NCBI GenBank assembly: GCA_003228685.1
Contig: QIFC01000095.1
Coordinates: 62,001-126,000, forward strand
Reading direction: 5' to 3'
DNA: 64,000 bases
Source of the DNA: Chloroflexota bacterium
GTDB lineage: Bacteria > Chloroflexota > Dehalococcoidia > DSTF01 > RBG-16-68-14
Shown: positions 1 through 8,559 of the stretch, piece after piece
How positions within the stretch are numbered: position 1 is the first letter of the stretch
How the letters are laid out: the number at the start of each line of letters is the position of its first letter
The notes under the pieces: generated by a model
Told to the model about the DNA's origin: nothing
Database searches by the model: none
The model's input: only the letters and a program-made list of their open reading frames with translations
Translations under genes and position numbers: made by a program

Positions 1-626
1 CACTCCCCGCCCGATTCGCCCGCAATCGTCAGCTTCACGTGCGTCCCCTCTGGCGCGTCGACGTCACGATACGTCTGCGGCAGCGCGCGCACGAACGTCG
101 CCAGCACCGGAGCGAACAGCGCAGGCTCCTTTGCGCCAGGTCTTTTCACCGCATTGCGCATCTGTTGTTGATGGAGCCAGCGCTCAGTGTACTCTCGCGC
201 CACGTCCAACCAGACCGGCGCCGGTTCGGGCCCTGCCCAGCTCACCGGGCCTCCCGTCTCGTCCAGGTCCAGCGACGTGAAGTACTGGTGCAGATCGTCG
301 GCTGTATGGCGGAGTAATTCGATCAGCAGTGGCGCGCTGATCCGCCGCGCCGCCTCCACCCAGCGCTCGTTCCATTCGTTCAAGAACGCGACCAGCTCTT
401 CCCAGGAGTCGAGCTGCTTTGTCGCGCTCGAATGCCCATCGCGCTTGCGTGAGAGCACGCCGACGTCGTCGCCCAGTACGTGCAACGCCACGTCCTTCAC
501 CGACCAGCCATCGCACACCGTGGGCAACGCCCACTCGCTCTCGGACAGGCTCTCGAGCAATCCGATCAACTGCCGCCGCTCGATGGGAAACAGATCGACC
601 GTGTGGACGGGCTCAGGATCGTTCAT
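1..626 (-). CDS. DinB/maleylpyruvate-isomerase-like protein (C-terminus beyond window edge)
   Basis: The reverse strand is open from an ATG at 626 to the window edge, giving about 208 residues without a stop. The N-terminus reads as a DinB-fold protein of the TIGR03083/maleylpyruvate isomerase type: an early LIGLLESLSESEW helix, then a CDGWSVKDVALHVLGDD segment, the place where this family carries its first metal-binding His. Related proteins are thiol- or mycothiol-dependent enzymes or of unknown activity, so the substrate is open. It starts 22 bases after the rpiB stop on the same strand and is probably co-transcribed with it. The end of the protein is not visible. Confidence 0.72.
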   Translation of the reverse strand, partial: MNDPEPVHTVDLFPIERRQLIGLLESLSESEWALPTVCDGWSVKDVALHVLGDDVGVLSRKRDGHSSATKQLDSWEELVAFLNEWNERWVEAARRISAPLLIELLRHTADDLHQYFTSLDLDETGGPVSWAGPEPAPVWLDVAREYTERWLHQQQMRNAVKRPGAKEPALFAPVLATFVRALPQTYRDVDAPEGTHVKLTIAGESGGE

Positions 627-648
627 GAGGATCGGTCCCGCGGACGGC

Positions 649-1110
649 CTAGTCGGGCTTGCGCAAGTACTGGGCCTCGATTGCCTTCACCTTGCCGAGC
701 CGCCTCTGGTGTCGCTCAGCATTCGAGAATCGCGCCTGAACCCATGCACGAATGATCTCAATCGCGAGCTGCTCGCCGACCACGCGCGCACCCAGGCAGA
801 GCACGTTTACGTCGTCGTCCTCCACGCCTTGGTGCGCCGAGAACGTATCGTGGCAGGTCGCCGCGCGCACGCCGGGCACCTTGTTCGCCGCGACGCAACC
901 GCCCACGCCGCTGCCGCAGAGCACTACGCCGCGGTCCGCCTCGCCACGCATGATCGCCTCACCCACGGCCTGAGCATAGTCAGGATAGTCCACGGCCTCA
1001 GTGCTGTCCGTCCCCAGGTCCAGCACGTCGTGGCCGAGCGACTCCAACTCAGCGATCGTTGGCGCCTTCAGCGAAAACCCCGCGTGGTCGGTACCAACAG
1101 CGATGCGCAT
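649..1110 (-). CDS. rpiB: Ribose 5-phosphate isomerase B
   Basis: A 153-residue cytosolic RpiB/LacAB sugar isomerase that interconverts ribose 5-phosphate and ribulose 5-phosphate in the pentose phosphate pathway. It has the typical opening RIAVGTDHAGFSLK, the active-site stretch GVVLCGSGVGGCVAANKVPGVRAA (seen here as its two halves GVVLCGSGVGG and CVAANKVPGVRAA), and the HQGVEDDDVNVLCLGARV segment; the catalytic Cys lies in LCGSG. The length is normal. The ATG at 1110 has an upstream GAGGAG ribosome binding site, and a TG-G-TAGAAT extended -10 lies about 35 bases before it. The DinB-like gene follows 22 bases downstream. Confidence 0.93.
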   Translation of the reverse strand: MRIAVGTDHAGFSLKAPTIAELESLGHDVLDLGTDSTEAVDYPDYAQAVGEAIMRGEADRGVVLCGSGVGGCVAANKVPGVRAATCHDTFSAHQGVEDDDVNVLCLGARVVGEQLAIEIIRAWVQARFSNAERHQRRLGKVKAIEAQYLRKPD

Positions 1111-1144
1111 CTCGATCTCCTCAGGGTAAACTGCTCTTGCCTCG

Positions 1145-1153
1145 ATTCTACCA
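1145..1153 (-). promoter_or_regulatory. Extended -10 promoter of rpiB
   Basis: On the minus strand the bases read TGGTAGAAT, an extended -10 (TG-N-TAGAAT). It lies about 35 bases upstream of the rpiB ATG, leaving room for a short leader with a Shine-Dalgarno sequence. The same TAGAAT form precedes other genes in the window. Confidence 0.55.
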
Positions 1154-1200
1154 ATGTCGCCCTTCCAAGGCGAAACCGACGCCCTACGGAGGCGAGGCGC

Positions 1201-2007
1201 TCAGGCTGGCTTCTCGGCGGCGAGCAAGAACCGGCTCCACGTCATGACTAATCCGTCGTCTGTAGAGCACTCCGCCTCCAAGGCCAGCAATGCTTCGATG
1301 TCCCTCTCAACGTCAAAGTCCGGGATTGTCCAAGGCGTGATGAGGAGCATGAATACGAGGAGTCCTAGGTCTTCGTAGGCGACGCGATAGTCATGCTCCT
1401 CGTTTCGGGTCACGACCAGGCCTGCCTCGGCAAACCCAAGGGCGTAATCGCCGCGGATGTCGCCGAAGTCAGCCACACGCGAATCGCCGCGGTTTCCTGG
1501 TGTCGCGGCCCCGAAGAAGCGCTGCAGTTCTACCCAGTTGTTAGGCCCGACCTGCTGGGTGAGCACCTTTCCCCCGGGCCGTAGGACGCGGGCAACTTCC
1601 CACGGATCGAGTTCCTCATGCTTGTCGATCACGAGGTCGAACGTCTCATGCTGAAAAGGAAGATGCAGGCTCCGGCACCAGACAAGGTCGACATCTAGCG
1701 CGGACAGCCGCCCGTATGCGATCGGCGCGTTTACATGCCATTCCTCAGTCGCTGCAGTTCGCGGAGGTAGGTGGTCGCGCAGGCTCTCCACGAATTCTCC
1801 TCCACCCGTCCCGAGATCGATCGCGCCGCCACCGCCCCTTGCGTATTCCCGCACGAGCTCCGCATAGTCCCATGGGGGCCCGGGCTCGACTGCTTTTGGG
1901 ACGTTCATACTTGAAAAGTCCCACCCCGAGAACGACCTGGCGCGTTCGACGTAGGGCTTCAACCGGTCAAGTGTGGCCCGACGCTGTTCTGCTGAACTCA
2001 CAGGCAC
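1201..2007 (-). CDS. Class I SAM-dependent methyltransferase
   Basis: A 268-residue protein with a Rossmann-type methyltransferase core. Motif I is [15 protein letters not shown] near residue 65, an acidic region follows, and the post-motif [36 protein letters not shown] is typical of Methyltransf_11/25 proteins (given as [15 protein letters not shown] and VLRPGGKVL). The C-terminus has no recognised extra domain. The substrate cannot be read from the sequence. The listed start is GTG at 2007; a second GTG two codons later is possible. It is divergent from the DUF255 gene, with only 45 bases between the two starts, so they share a promoter region. Confidence 0.82.
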   Translation of the reverse strand: MPVSSAEQRRATLDRLKPYVERARSFSGWDFSSMNVPKAVEPGPPWDYAELVREYARGGGGAIDLGTGGGEFVESLRDHLPPRTAATEEWHVNAPIAYGRLSALDVDLVWCRSLHLPFQHETFDLVIDKHEELDPWEVARVLRPGGKVLTQQVGPNNWVELQRFFGAATPGNRGDSRVADFGDIRGDYALGFAEAGLVVTRNEEHDYRVAYEDLGLLVFMLLITPWTIPDFDVERDIEALLALEAECSTDDGLVMTWSRFLLAAEKPA

Positions 2008-2052
2008 ATCCTATCTCACCGAATCTGCTACCGTGATAAACGAAGGAGACAC

Positions 2053-4110
2053 TTGCCAAACCGACTCGCACAGGAGACCAGCCCTTACCTGCTTCAGCAC
2101 AAGGACAACCCCGTCGACTGGTACCCCTGGGGCGACGAGGCGTTCGAGCGCGCGCGTAGCGAGGACCGCCCCGTCTTCCTCAGCATCGGCTACTCCGCCT
2201 GCCATTGGTGCCACGTCATGGAGCGCGAGTCGTTCGAGAACGACGAGATCGCCGCGCTCATGAACGAGCGCTTCGTCAACATCAAGGTCGACCGCGAGGA
2301 GCGCCCGGACGTCGACTCGATCTACATGTCAGCCGTGCAGGCGATGACCGGGCGCGGCGGCTGGCCGATGTCCGTGTTCATGACGCCGGACGGCAAGCCC
2401 TACTTCACCGGCACCTACTTCCCGCCCGACGAACGTGGCGGCATGCCCGCGTTTCCTCGCGTGCTGGAGGCGGCCGCCGACGCCTATCGCGACCGCAAGG
2501 AAGAGCTACTCTCGACGACGGACAAGATCGTCGAGCAACTAGAGGGCCAGACCGTCGTGCAATCCAGCAGCGAACCGATGACGCGCGAGACGAAGGCGCA
2601 GGCGTTCAGGGCCCTCGTCTCGATGTTCGACAGCCAGAGCGGCGGCTTCGGCGGGGCGCCCAAATTCCCGCAGGCGATGGCGCTCGACTTCCTGCTGCGC
2701 TACTGGCACGAGGCACAAGACAAGGGCGGGGCCGCCCAAGCGCTGAACATGGTCGAAGTGACGCTGACGAAGATGGCCCTCGGCGGTATCTACGACCAGA
2801 TCGGCGGCGGGTTCGCGCGCTATGCGACCGACGACATCTGGCTGGTCCCCCACTTCGAGAAGATGCTCTACGACAACGCCCTGCTGGTACCCGTCTACGT
2901 GCACGCCTGGCAGGTGACCGGCAACCCTCTCTACCGCCGCGTCGCCGAGGAGACGCTGGCCTACGTGGAGCGCGAAATGCTCCAAGCATCGGGCGGGTTC
3001 TCCTCGGCGCAGGACGCCGACAGCGAGGGCGAGGAGGGCAAGTTCTTCGTGTGGGAAGCGTCCGACGTCGATGACATCGCCGGGGAAGAACTGGGGCGGG
3101 TCGCCCGCGCGTACTACGGGCTGACGGACCAGGGCAACTTCGAGGGGCGCAACATCCTGTCTATACCAGAGCCCGAGGAAGAGGTGCTCGCCGGCCTGGG
3201 CATCTCGGCCGAGGAGCTGGCCGCATCCGTCGCGACCATCCGCGAGAAGCTGTTCGCGGAGCGGGAGAAGCGCGTCAGGCCGGGCCTCGATGACAAGGTG
3301 CTGACGGCGTGGAACGCGCTGATGCTGAAGGCGTTCGCGGAAGCGGGCGCGGCGTTCGACGAGCCGGCGTACGTCGACATCGCCCGTCGGAACGCGGAGT
3401 TCCTGCTCGATTCGCTGGTTCGCGATGGGCGCCTGCTGCGCACGTGGAAGGATGGCAGCGCCAAGCTGAACGGCTATCTGGAGGACTACGGCTACTCGAT
3501 CGATGCGCTGCTCTCGCTGTACGAGGCGACGTTCGAGCAGCGCTGGCTGGCCGGCGCCGAGGCGCTCGCCACGAGCATGACCGAGCTGTTCTACGAGGCG
3601 GGCGAGGGCGTCTTCTACGACACGGGCAGCGACCACGAGCGGTTGCTCTTCCGGCCGCGCGACGTGTTCGACAACGCGACGCCGTCCGGCGGCTCGTCGG
3701 CGGCGATGGCGCTGTTCAGGCTGGCCGTGTTCACGGGCGACGCGGACTACCAGCGGGCGGCGCTCTCGTCGCTGCGGTCCGTCCACGGCCTGCTGACGCG
3801 CGCGCCGACGGGGTTCGCGAACTGGCTCACGGCGCTCGACTTCTACCTCTCGACGCCGAAGGAGGTCGTGGTCATCGGACCGCCTGACGACGTTCGCACC
3901 CAGGCGCTGCTGCGGGTGGCCCGCGGCCGCTATCTGCCTAACCGAGCGCTCGCCGGTGCTGCCGCCGCTGTCAGCAACGCCACCTCGCCGCTGCTGGAGG
4001 ACCGCGATTTGGTCGACGGCAAGCCGGCCGCCTACGTCTGCGAGAGCTACGCCTGCCAGCTCCCGGTGACGGAGCCAGAGGCGCTGGCCAAGCAGCTCGG
4101 GGACCGGTAG
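2053..4110 (+). CDS. DUF255 thioredoxin-domain protein (YyaL/SPATA20 family)
   Basis: A 685-residue cytosolic protein with an N-terminal thioredoxin-like DUF255 domain (residues about 1-165, with [16 protein letters not shown] carrying a CxxC-type motif and then [10 protein letters not shown]) followed by a long alpha/alpha six-barrel like those of glycosidases and epimerases. The family is widespread (YyaL in bacteria, SPATA20 in animals), but no reaction is established. The TTG at 2053 is chosen because AAGGAGA lies 7 bases upstream and the sequence [22 protein letters not shown] is the canonical family N-terminus ([15 protein letters not shown] visible at once). The stop codon sits inside a perfect hairpin. 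Confidence 0.9.
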   Translation: MPNRLAQETSPYLLQHKDNPVDWYPWGDEAFERARSEDRPVFLSIGYSACHWCHVMERESFENDEIAALMNERFVNIKVDREERPDVDSIYMSAVQAMTGRGGWPMSVFMTPDGKPYFTGTYFPPDERGGMPAFPRVLEAAADAYRDRKEELLSTTDKIVEQLEGQTVVQSSSEPMTRETKAQAFRALVSMFDSQSGGFGGAPKFPQAMALDFLLRYWHEAQDKGGAAQALNMVEVTLTKMALGGIYDQIGGGFARYATDDIWLVPHFEKMLYDNALLVPVYVHAWQVTGNPLYRRVAEETLAYVEREMLQASGGFSSAQDADSEGEEGKFFVWEASDVDDIAGEELGRVARAYYGLTDQGNFEGRNILSIPEPEEEVLAGLGISAEELAASVATIREKLFAEREKRVRPGLDDKVLTAWNALMLKAFAEAGAAFDEPAYVDIARRNAEFLLDSLVRDGRLLRTWKDGSAKLNGYLEDYGYSIDALLSLYEATFEQRWLAGAEALATSMTELFYEAGEGVFYDTGSDHERLLFRPRDVFDNATPSGGSSAAMALFRLAVFTGDADYQRAALSSLRSVHGLLTRAPTGFANWLTALDFYLSTPKEVVVIGPPDDVRTQALLRVARGRYLPNRALAGAAAAVSNATSPLLEDRDLVDGKPAAYVCESYACQLPVTEPEALAKQLGDR

Positions 4111-4141
4111 CCACCGGTCCCTTTGAGATTCTTCGAATCTC
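4101..4141 (+). terminator. Two consecutive hairpins at the DUF255 stop
   Basis: A perfect 8-bp stem (GGACCGGT / ACCGGTCC, loop AGCC) spans the stop codon of the DUF255 gene. It is followed after a CTTT linker by GAGATTC-TTC-GAATCTC and then CTGG. There is no T-tract, so termination is inferred from position. The same two-hairpin layout with different but matched stems recurs at 10051 and 18866. Confidence 0.5.
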
Positions 4142-4178
4142 TGGATAGCTAGGAACGCCCCTTCGGCTGCGCCGCAAC

Positions 4179-4545
4179 GGCGGAGACTGTTCCGCGGAAT
4201 GGCCTCTCTTCTCGCAACCTTATGTTCAGCGCCATATACGATAGTTGTAAAATCGCTTGCCATAAGAGATCCCTTATGTCAGCCATCCCTCGACGTGTAG
4301 GTGGCCCGTCTTGAGCGCGTTGAGGTTGCCTTTTGGGCGCGCCCGCCCCGGGACGGCGTCCGCCTCGCTTTCTTGGGTGCTGGCATGTGTTCCTCCTGGC
4401 TGAACCTGAGGGTCCGCGGCTCATACTCGGATGAGCTTGGAGAAGGGCTGAACTGCGGTTCAGCTCGCTTCTCCGTCTCGCTTCGATCCTGATCATGAGA
4501 TCGTAGGCGGGTGCGGCGTTAACGCGTAGGGGGTGGTGGCAGTTG
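4179..4545 (+). repeat. Structured repeat, copy A
   Basis: A diverged copy of the element at 10140-10342. Shared blocks in the same order are GGCGGAGACTGTTC, a palindrome (TTCCGCGGAA here), CTTATGTT (4219), CATAAG (4261), CTTATG (4273), and a tail beginning with a GATC-N4-GATC dyad followed by GCGGCGTTA. The distance from the first CTTATG to CATAAG is 42 bases here and 41 in copy B. Copy A carries about 160 extra bases (roughly 4300-4480), which hold further hairpins, including a nested one at 4439-4474. It lies directly before the four-gene accessory operon. No ORF is visible in it. Confidence 0.6.
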
Positions 4546-4595
4546 CGCCCACTCCTGTGGGGCACCTGGCGCATTCCACGCGCGATCGGAAAAAA

Positions 4596-4611
4596 TAGGG
4601 GGAACCCCTAG
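4596..4611. repeat. Small palindrome upstream of the accessory operon
   Basis: TAGGGG and CCCCTA arms around GAA, ending in GGAACCCCTAG. A near-identical half-sequence, GGAAACCCCTAG, forms the arm of the large palindrome at 53339-53374, which also sits upstream of an accessory operon. It could be an operator or an element end. Confidence 0.35.
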
Positions 4612-4662
4612 TGTAACTTCCCAATCCCCCTCTTAACCTGTTATGGTTCGGAGGTTTTTTCG

Positions 4663-5436
4663 ATGGTTGCAAAAAAGCACGTTGTTATGTTCAGCGGAGG
4701 CATCGGTTCGTGGGCGACAGGAAAACGAGTCGCCGAGGCCCACGGAACGGAGAATCTCGTTCTGCTATTTGCTGATACCCTCATCGAGGATGAGGACCTT
4801 TATCGCTTCCTCGAGGAAGCAGCTAGCAACATTGGCGGCGAGCTGGTCAAAGTGGCAGAGGGGCGAGATCCTTGGCAGGTGTTCAAGGACGAGCGGTTCA
4901 TTGGGAACTCGCGAGCCGATCCATGTTCAAAGATTCTCAAGCGGCGGTTTCTGCGTCGTTGGCTAGAAGAGAATTGCGATCCCTCGAACACCGTGGTGTA
5001 TCTCGGCATCGACTGGTCGGAGATTCATCGATTCGAGAACGCCCACGCACACTGGACTCCTTGGGTCTGCGAAGCTCCCTTGTGTGAAAAGCCTTACAGG
5101 ATGAAGCAGGAAATGCTTGCTGACCTCGAAGCAGAGGGTATCAAGCAGCCACGCCTCTATGACATGGGGTTCCCTCACAACAACTGCGGAGGCTTCTGTA
5201 TCAAAGCCGGTCAGGCCCACTTCAAGCTCCTCCTCGAGGTCATGCCGGAGCGCTTCGCGTACCATGAACGTAAGGAGCGGGAACTCGCAGCTTATCTAGG
5301 CAAGGACGTATCGATTCTCAAAGACAGACGTGGAGGCACAACGCGGCCACTAACCCTCATGGCCCTTCGTGAACGAGTCGAGTGCGGGGACGCTGTCGAC
5401 GAGCACGACTGGGGCGGATGTGGCTGCGTAGCCTAG
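4663..5436 (+). CDS. PP-loop ATP pyrophosphatase, PAPS-reductase-like
   Basis: A 257-residue protein of the adenine nucleotide alpha-hydrolase (PAPS reductase/DndC-like) superfamily. The PP-loop is near the N-terminus as VMFSGGIGSWATGKR, close to the SGGxDS consensus but with Gly in place of Asp. Cysteines cluster in DPCSK, PHNNCGGFCIKAGQAH and the terminal GGCGCVA, which could bind a metal or Fe-S cluster or carry sulfur. Relatives occur in phages and in DNA- or RNA-thiolation systems, but the substrate is unknown. The ATG at 4663 has GGAGG upstream. It is the first gene of a tightly packed four-gene operon. The GC content looks lower than in the flanking core genes. Confidence 0.8.
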   Translation: MVAKKHVVMFSGGIGSWATGKRVAEAHGTENLVLLFADTLIEDEDLYRFLEEAASNIGGELVKVAEGRDPWQVFKDERFIGNSRADPCSKILKRRFLRRWLEENCDPSNTVVYLGIDWSEIHRFENAHAHWTPWVCEAPLCEKPYRMKQEMLADLEAEGIKQPRLYDMGFPHNNCGGFCIKAGQAHFKLLLEVMPERFAYHERKERELAAYLGKDVSILKDRRGGTTRPLTLMALRERVECGDAVDEHDWGGCGCVA

Positions 5437-5474
5437 GCGAATCTGATCACATTAGCCGGGCTGGAGACATAGCG

Positions 5475-6617
5475 GTGTTGGCACTTAGACTCAGAAATCC
5501 TTCTGGCGCCAGCGCGCTGGCGAGCGGAGCACCTAGTCCACTAGACTCACCGTGGAGGCACGATTTGCAAGACCTCGGCTTGGGCTATAGAGGGCTGAGC
5601 ACGAACACTCAGACCAGGCGGCTTGGGTATTTTTCAGCCGCGGCGAAGCTCATGTCGTTAGAGCCTACTCCAATGGACAGGCTTGTGGCTCAATTGGTCG
5701 AATGGAACACAAACAACCGAAGAGCGCTGGAATCCTACGAAAGCCAGAAAGGGGTGGCTAAGAGCCCTTCGGCTGCAAAGCGGTACTTGAAGTTAGCGAA
5801 CGGCCTTGGGATGGCTACCGCGCTCGGCTCAGGACTCCAACTCTCAGACGATGGTCTTCTCCTCAAGACACTCTTGCCGAATGAGACGTCCTTTGCTCTA
5901 ACGACCGCAGAGAAGCTCTTTTACCTGGGTCAGCTTCTCGCCTACGACGCAGACCCACTGTTGGCTTTGGCTGCCTGGCTGCCTCATGAAGCTGTTCCAC
6001 CGACATTAGGTTACCTCCAGCGAGGTTTTCAGGGCGCACTTCTTGACTGGCTCCGGCTCCGCGCGCGGTCGGCCACCAATGAATCGGCCCAGCGTTCGCT
6101 GTCCGACCGGGTGAAGACCGTTGAGGGCTGGAAAAGGCCCGATACGTACGCTGAACACGTAGTCGCTCCTCGGCTACACTGGCTTCTCGATCTTGGGCTT
6201 CTTGATGTTGGCGCTTTCCACCACACCACGTTCGTACTCACTGATCCCGCAGCTTCGTTTTTTGAGGGCCTTACCGATAGCAAATCTGTTCCAGGTTCAG
6301 ACTGGATTCTCGGCGATTTCATTCCTGCCGCTTCTTTTCTAGATCCTCAAGCCGTGATACGACCGCCGTCAGACGAAGAACTAGCCCAGCAGTTTAGGGA
6401 ATCACTCCCGGTGCTGAGAGTGGGCGTACTTCCTCGCGTGAAGCTGGATATAGCTATCCGCCATGTCTCCTTGCGCCTAGCCGCTGACGAACACATCTAC
6501 ATTTCAGGCGACTCTGTAGTCTCGCGCCTAGATGCCTCGTCGAAACTAGCGGAGGATGTAGGCGCTCGAGTTCATCGTTCGGCGAGGGCTCGCGAGTCCT
6601 ATATCGTGTTGGGTTAA
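5475..6617 (+). CDS. Unknown accessory protein, possible winged-helix domain
   Basis: No family is recognised. The reading frame is open from 5382, but GTG at 5475 is the likely start because GGAG lies about 9 bases before it and the upstream codons overlap the previous gene. This gives about 380 residues. The stretch around SAAKRYLKLANGLGMA and LQLSDDGLLLKTL resembles a helix-turn-helix/winged-helix segment. The rest is mostly helical, and a hydrophobic Leu-rich patch (LFYLGQLLAYDADPLLALAAW) is not a clear membrane segment. It sits between the PP-loop protein and the PIN-like protein, with the next start 2 bases after its stop, so it is probably a specific partner of this system. Confidence 0.6.
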   Translation: MLALRLRNPSGASALASGAPSPLDSPWRHDLQDLGLGYRGLSTNTQTRRLGYFSAAAKLMSLEPTPMDRLVAQLVEWNTNNRRALESYESQKGVAKSPSAAKRYLKLANGLGMATALGSGLQLSDDGLLLKTLLPNETSFALTTAEKLFYLGQLLAYDADPLLALAAWLPHEAVPPTLGYLQRGFQGALLDWLRLRARSATNESAQRSLSDRVKTVEGWKRPDTYAEHVVAPRLHWLLDLGLLDVGAFHHTTFVLTDPAASFFEGLTDSKSVPGSDWILGDFIPAASFLDPQAVIRPPSDEELAQQFRESLPVLRVGVLPRVKLDIAIRHVSLRLAADEHIYISGDSVVSRLDASSKLAEDVGARVHRSARARESYIVLG

Positions 6618-6619
6618 CC

Positions 6620-7231
6620 ATGAGAGAGTCTTCGCCTACTACTTGCATCGCTGATGCTGACTCCATTTCGTACTTGTCAGACGTTGATCTGGCAAAACGC
6701 AAATCCCTGCATTGGCTCAGAGATGATTTCGACGTACGTCTCAGCAACGTGGTATCTGACGAGATCAATCTCGCACCGCCGTTTCGGGTGAATAGAGCTG
6801 TGAAGAGGTGGGCCAGGGAAGGGGCCACGAAGGTCGATCTAAAAGCATACAAGCGTGCGCTCAGCAATGCTGGCGTAGAGCATGTTGGCGTTCATGACGG
6901 AGAACTTTCCAATTTTCGCCTCGGTCTAACGCTTGTCCTTCAACAGCCATCGCGAGGGCTCGTTGTCTATCTATCAGATGACGGGAGGGGGCGGTCTTTC
7001 GCCGACGAGAGGCCGGAAATCAGCGCCACATCCGTTAGGTGGCGCTCGCACGACGTAATTCTTTATGCATACATCCGGCATCATGCTAGGATCACCGTTC
7101 AACAGGCCAAGGATGCTCTTCATAACGTACACAGTCTCGCATACCACGACTCTCCGAAACGGAGCGGCCGATTGGGCAAATACTTACAGTGGCTGGAGCA
7201 AGCATCCAGTATCTTCAAGCAGATAGGGTAG
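6620..7231 (+). CDS. PIN-like nuclease, accessory operon
   Basis: A 203-residue protein with the acidic spacing of a PIN/VapC-type RNase: CIADADSISYL at the N-terminus, LSNVVSDEI, then HDGELSNFRLGL and VVYLSDDGRGRSF. These would supply the four metal-binding acids (Asp, Glu, Glu, Asp). PIN domains cleave RNA or sometimes DNA; the target is unknown. The C-terminal helices (about residues 150-203) may bind a partner. There is no separate antitoxin gene. The ATG at 6620 follows the previous stop by 2 bases, so the genes are translationally coupled. The PIN assignment rests on motif reading only. Confidence 0.6.
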   Translation: MRESSPTTCIADADSISYLSDVDLAKRKSLHWLRDDFDVRLSNVVSDEINLAPPFRVNRAVKRWAREGATKVDLKAYKRALSNAGVEHVGVHDGELSNFRLGLTLVLQQPSRGLVVYLSDDGRGRSFADERPEISATSVRWRSHDVILYAYIRHHARITVQQAKDALHNVHSLAYHDSPKRSGRLGKYLQWLEQASSIFKQIG

Positions 7232-7242
7232 GAGGAACGAAT

Positions 7243-8385
7243 ATGAGCGCCACATCACTGACCGCTGCAAAATTTGGTCTGACTGACCTTCCAGCAGTCC
7301 TTCCGCCACTCTCGCCTCGCGATGCCATTTGGGCTGGGATGCCCGAGCTCAAGGACAAATTTAGCGCGATACTAACTGAGGCAAAAACCGTGCCCCGCAC
7401 GCAGTTCATTCTTAACTGGGGCCCTTGGGGCGCAGGAAAGACTCACGCGTCCGTCTACTTTAGCCCTATGCATTGGCCTCGGCCCAGGCCTCCTATCATC
7501 GCAGAGATCATCCCTCTACATATAGTGATGCCGGCTGAGCCGACCGCGGCCGCCGCTCTGTTCTACCGTGATGTGGTTGAGGCGATCGGAATAGACAGGG
7601 TACGGGAGCTCGTTCGGAAAGCACGGGCAGACCTGGGTGACGATGAAGTACGAGTGCGCCTAGAGACGCTAACTGAGAGCAGGGAGCTGGGCCTTGCGCT
7701 GTATCTTCTAGGCGACAAGGAAAAAGACCAACTGCTTCTAAATGCCTACCTTCTTGGTTCCATCACTGCCAGCAAGGCGCTGACGTTAGGACTGGCAAGG
7801 ACACTATCAAGCACCCGAGACCGGTTTCGAATTCTTGGCGCGATGTTCAGCATCATGACTGGCCTGAGTATTGACCCAGATATTAGGAAGCATGGAAGAG
7901 TCGTCGTCTGGTTGGACGAAGGAGAGAACATGACTCAACTACAAGCGCGAGAGTATGCACCATTGTCACAGGGTATACGGGAGCTGTTGGATAGGGTTCC
8001 TAGATTCCTTACCTTGTTTCTGAGCTTTACGCTCGCCGAGCCTGAGCAATCCTACATTGAACAGATTATGGGTAGTGCACTGATCGGCCGAGTGACACAT
8101 CAGATCTATTTCAAGCCGCCGTCAGCTGCAGAGGCACTCGGTTACGCAAAGGACTACTTTAGGCAGATGAGACCCGAAGGGAGTTCCTTCGACGACTACT
8201 TTCCATTTGAAGAGACCAGCCTTCGGTGGCTGATTGAGAGCCTCTCTGACCGAACGCCTCGAGAAGTCAACAAGGCAATTCACAACACCGTAGTAGCTGC
8301 AGAGCAAGCCGGTACCAAGCCCCCACTCGACCAAGCCTTCATCAGTTCACTTCCAGAAGGACTTCTGCAGCAGGAGTTGCCGTAG
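7243..8385 (+). CDS. P-loop ATPase, last gene of the accessory operon
   Basis: A 380-residue AAA/STAND-like ATPase. Walker A is NWGPWGAGKTHAS near residue 60, and a Walker B-like strand is GRVVVWLDEGENM near residue 220. A later TPREVNKAIHN could be a sensor 2/arginine-finger region. The ATG at 7243 is chosen over an in-frame start at 7189 because AGGAGGA lies directly upstream and 7189 falls inside the previous gene. It starts 11 bases after the PIN-like stop. It would act as the NTP-dependent switch or motor of the four-gene system. It is not obviously KAP, BrxC or Orc1/Cdc6. Confidence 0.75.
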   Translation: MSATSLTAAKFGLTDLPAVLPPLSPRDAIWAGMPELKDKFSAILTEAKTVPRTQFILNWGPWGAGKTHASVYFSPMHWPRPRPPIIAEIIPLHIVMPAEPTAAAALFYRDVVEAIGIDRVRELVRKARADLGDDEVRVRLETLTESRELGLALYLLGDKEKDQLLLNAYLLGSITASKALTLGLARTLSSTRDRFRILGAMFSIMTGLSIDPDIRKHGRVVVWLDEGENMTQLQAREYAPLSQGIRELLDRVPRFLTLFLSFTLAEPEQSYIEQIMGSALIGRVTHQIYFKPPSAAEALGYAKDYFRQMRPEGSSFDDYFPFEETSLRWLIESLSDRTPREVNKAIHNTVVAAEQAGTKPPLDQAFISSLPEGLLQQELP

Positions 8386-8483
8386 GCGGCGACTGGAGCA
8401 CTCGACAAGGCGTCAGACACGTACTCCAAGCTGGACAGATGTCTGCCCGTGCGGCGCTTGCCAGTCTGCACGTGCTGGGTACG

Positions 8484-8523
8484 GCTCGCCTGCGGGCGAG
8501 CTATGCAGTTTGCCCGGCAAACT
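8484..8523. repeat. Paired hairpins, REP-like
   Basis: GCTCGCC-TGC-GGGCGAGC is followed within a few bases by GCAGTTTGCC-CGG-CAAACTGC. It belongs to the family of paired intergenic hairpins seen also at 9215, 10051, 14266, 18866 and 41897. It separates the accessory operon from the HAD gene. Confidence 0.5.
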
Positions 8524-8543
8524 GCTGGCTGCTGGCTTGCAAC

Positions 8544-8552
8544 TGTTAGAAT
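8544..8552 (+). promoter_or_regulatory. Extended -10 promoter, probably leaderless mRNA
   Basis: TG-T-TAGAAT ends 7 bases before the GTG at 8560, so the expected transcription start coincides with the start codon. No ribosome binding site is possible in that space. Confidence 0.55.
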
Positions 8553-8559
8553 CGCCCAC

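Noticed and set aside
187..1251. A 354-codon plus-strand open frame.
   Set aside because: It is antisense to rpiB and the DinB-like gene, both of which have clear family motifs; it has no ribosome binding site.
2539..4263. A 574-codon minus-strand open frame.
   Set aside because: It is antisense to the DUF255 gene and Arg/Gly/Val-rich in the manner of GC-rich shadow frames.
4179..4545. Retron or other reverse-transcribed ncRNA.
   Set aside because: There is no reverse transcriptase nearby and the repeat lacks an msr/msd-like layout; it recurs as copy B beside a different gene type.
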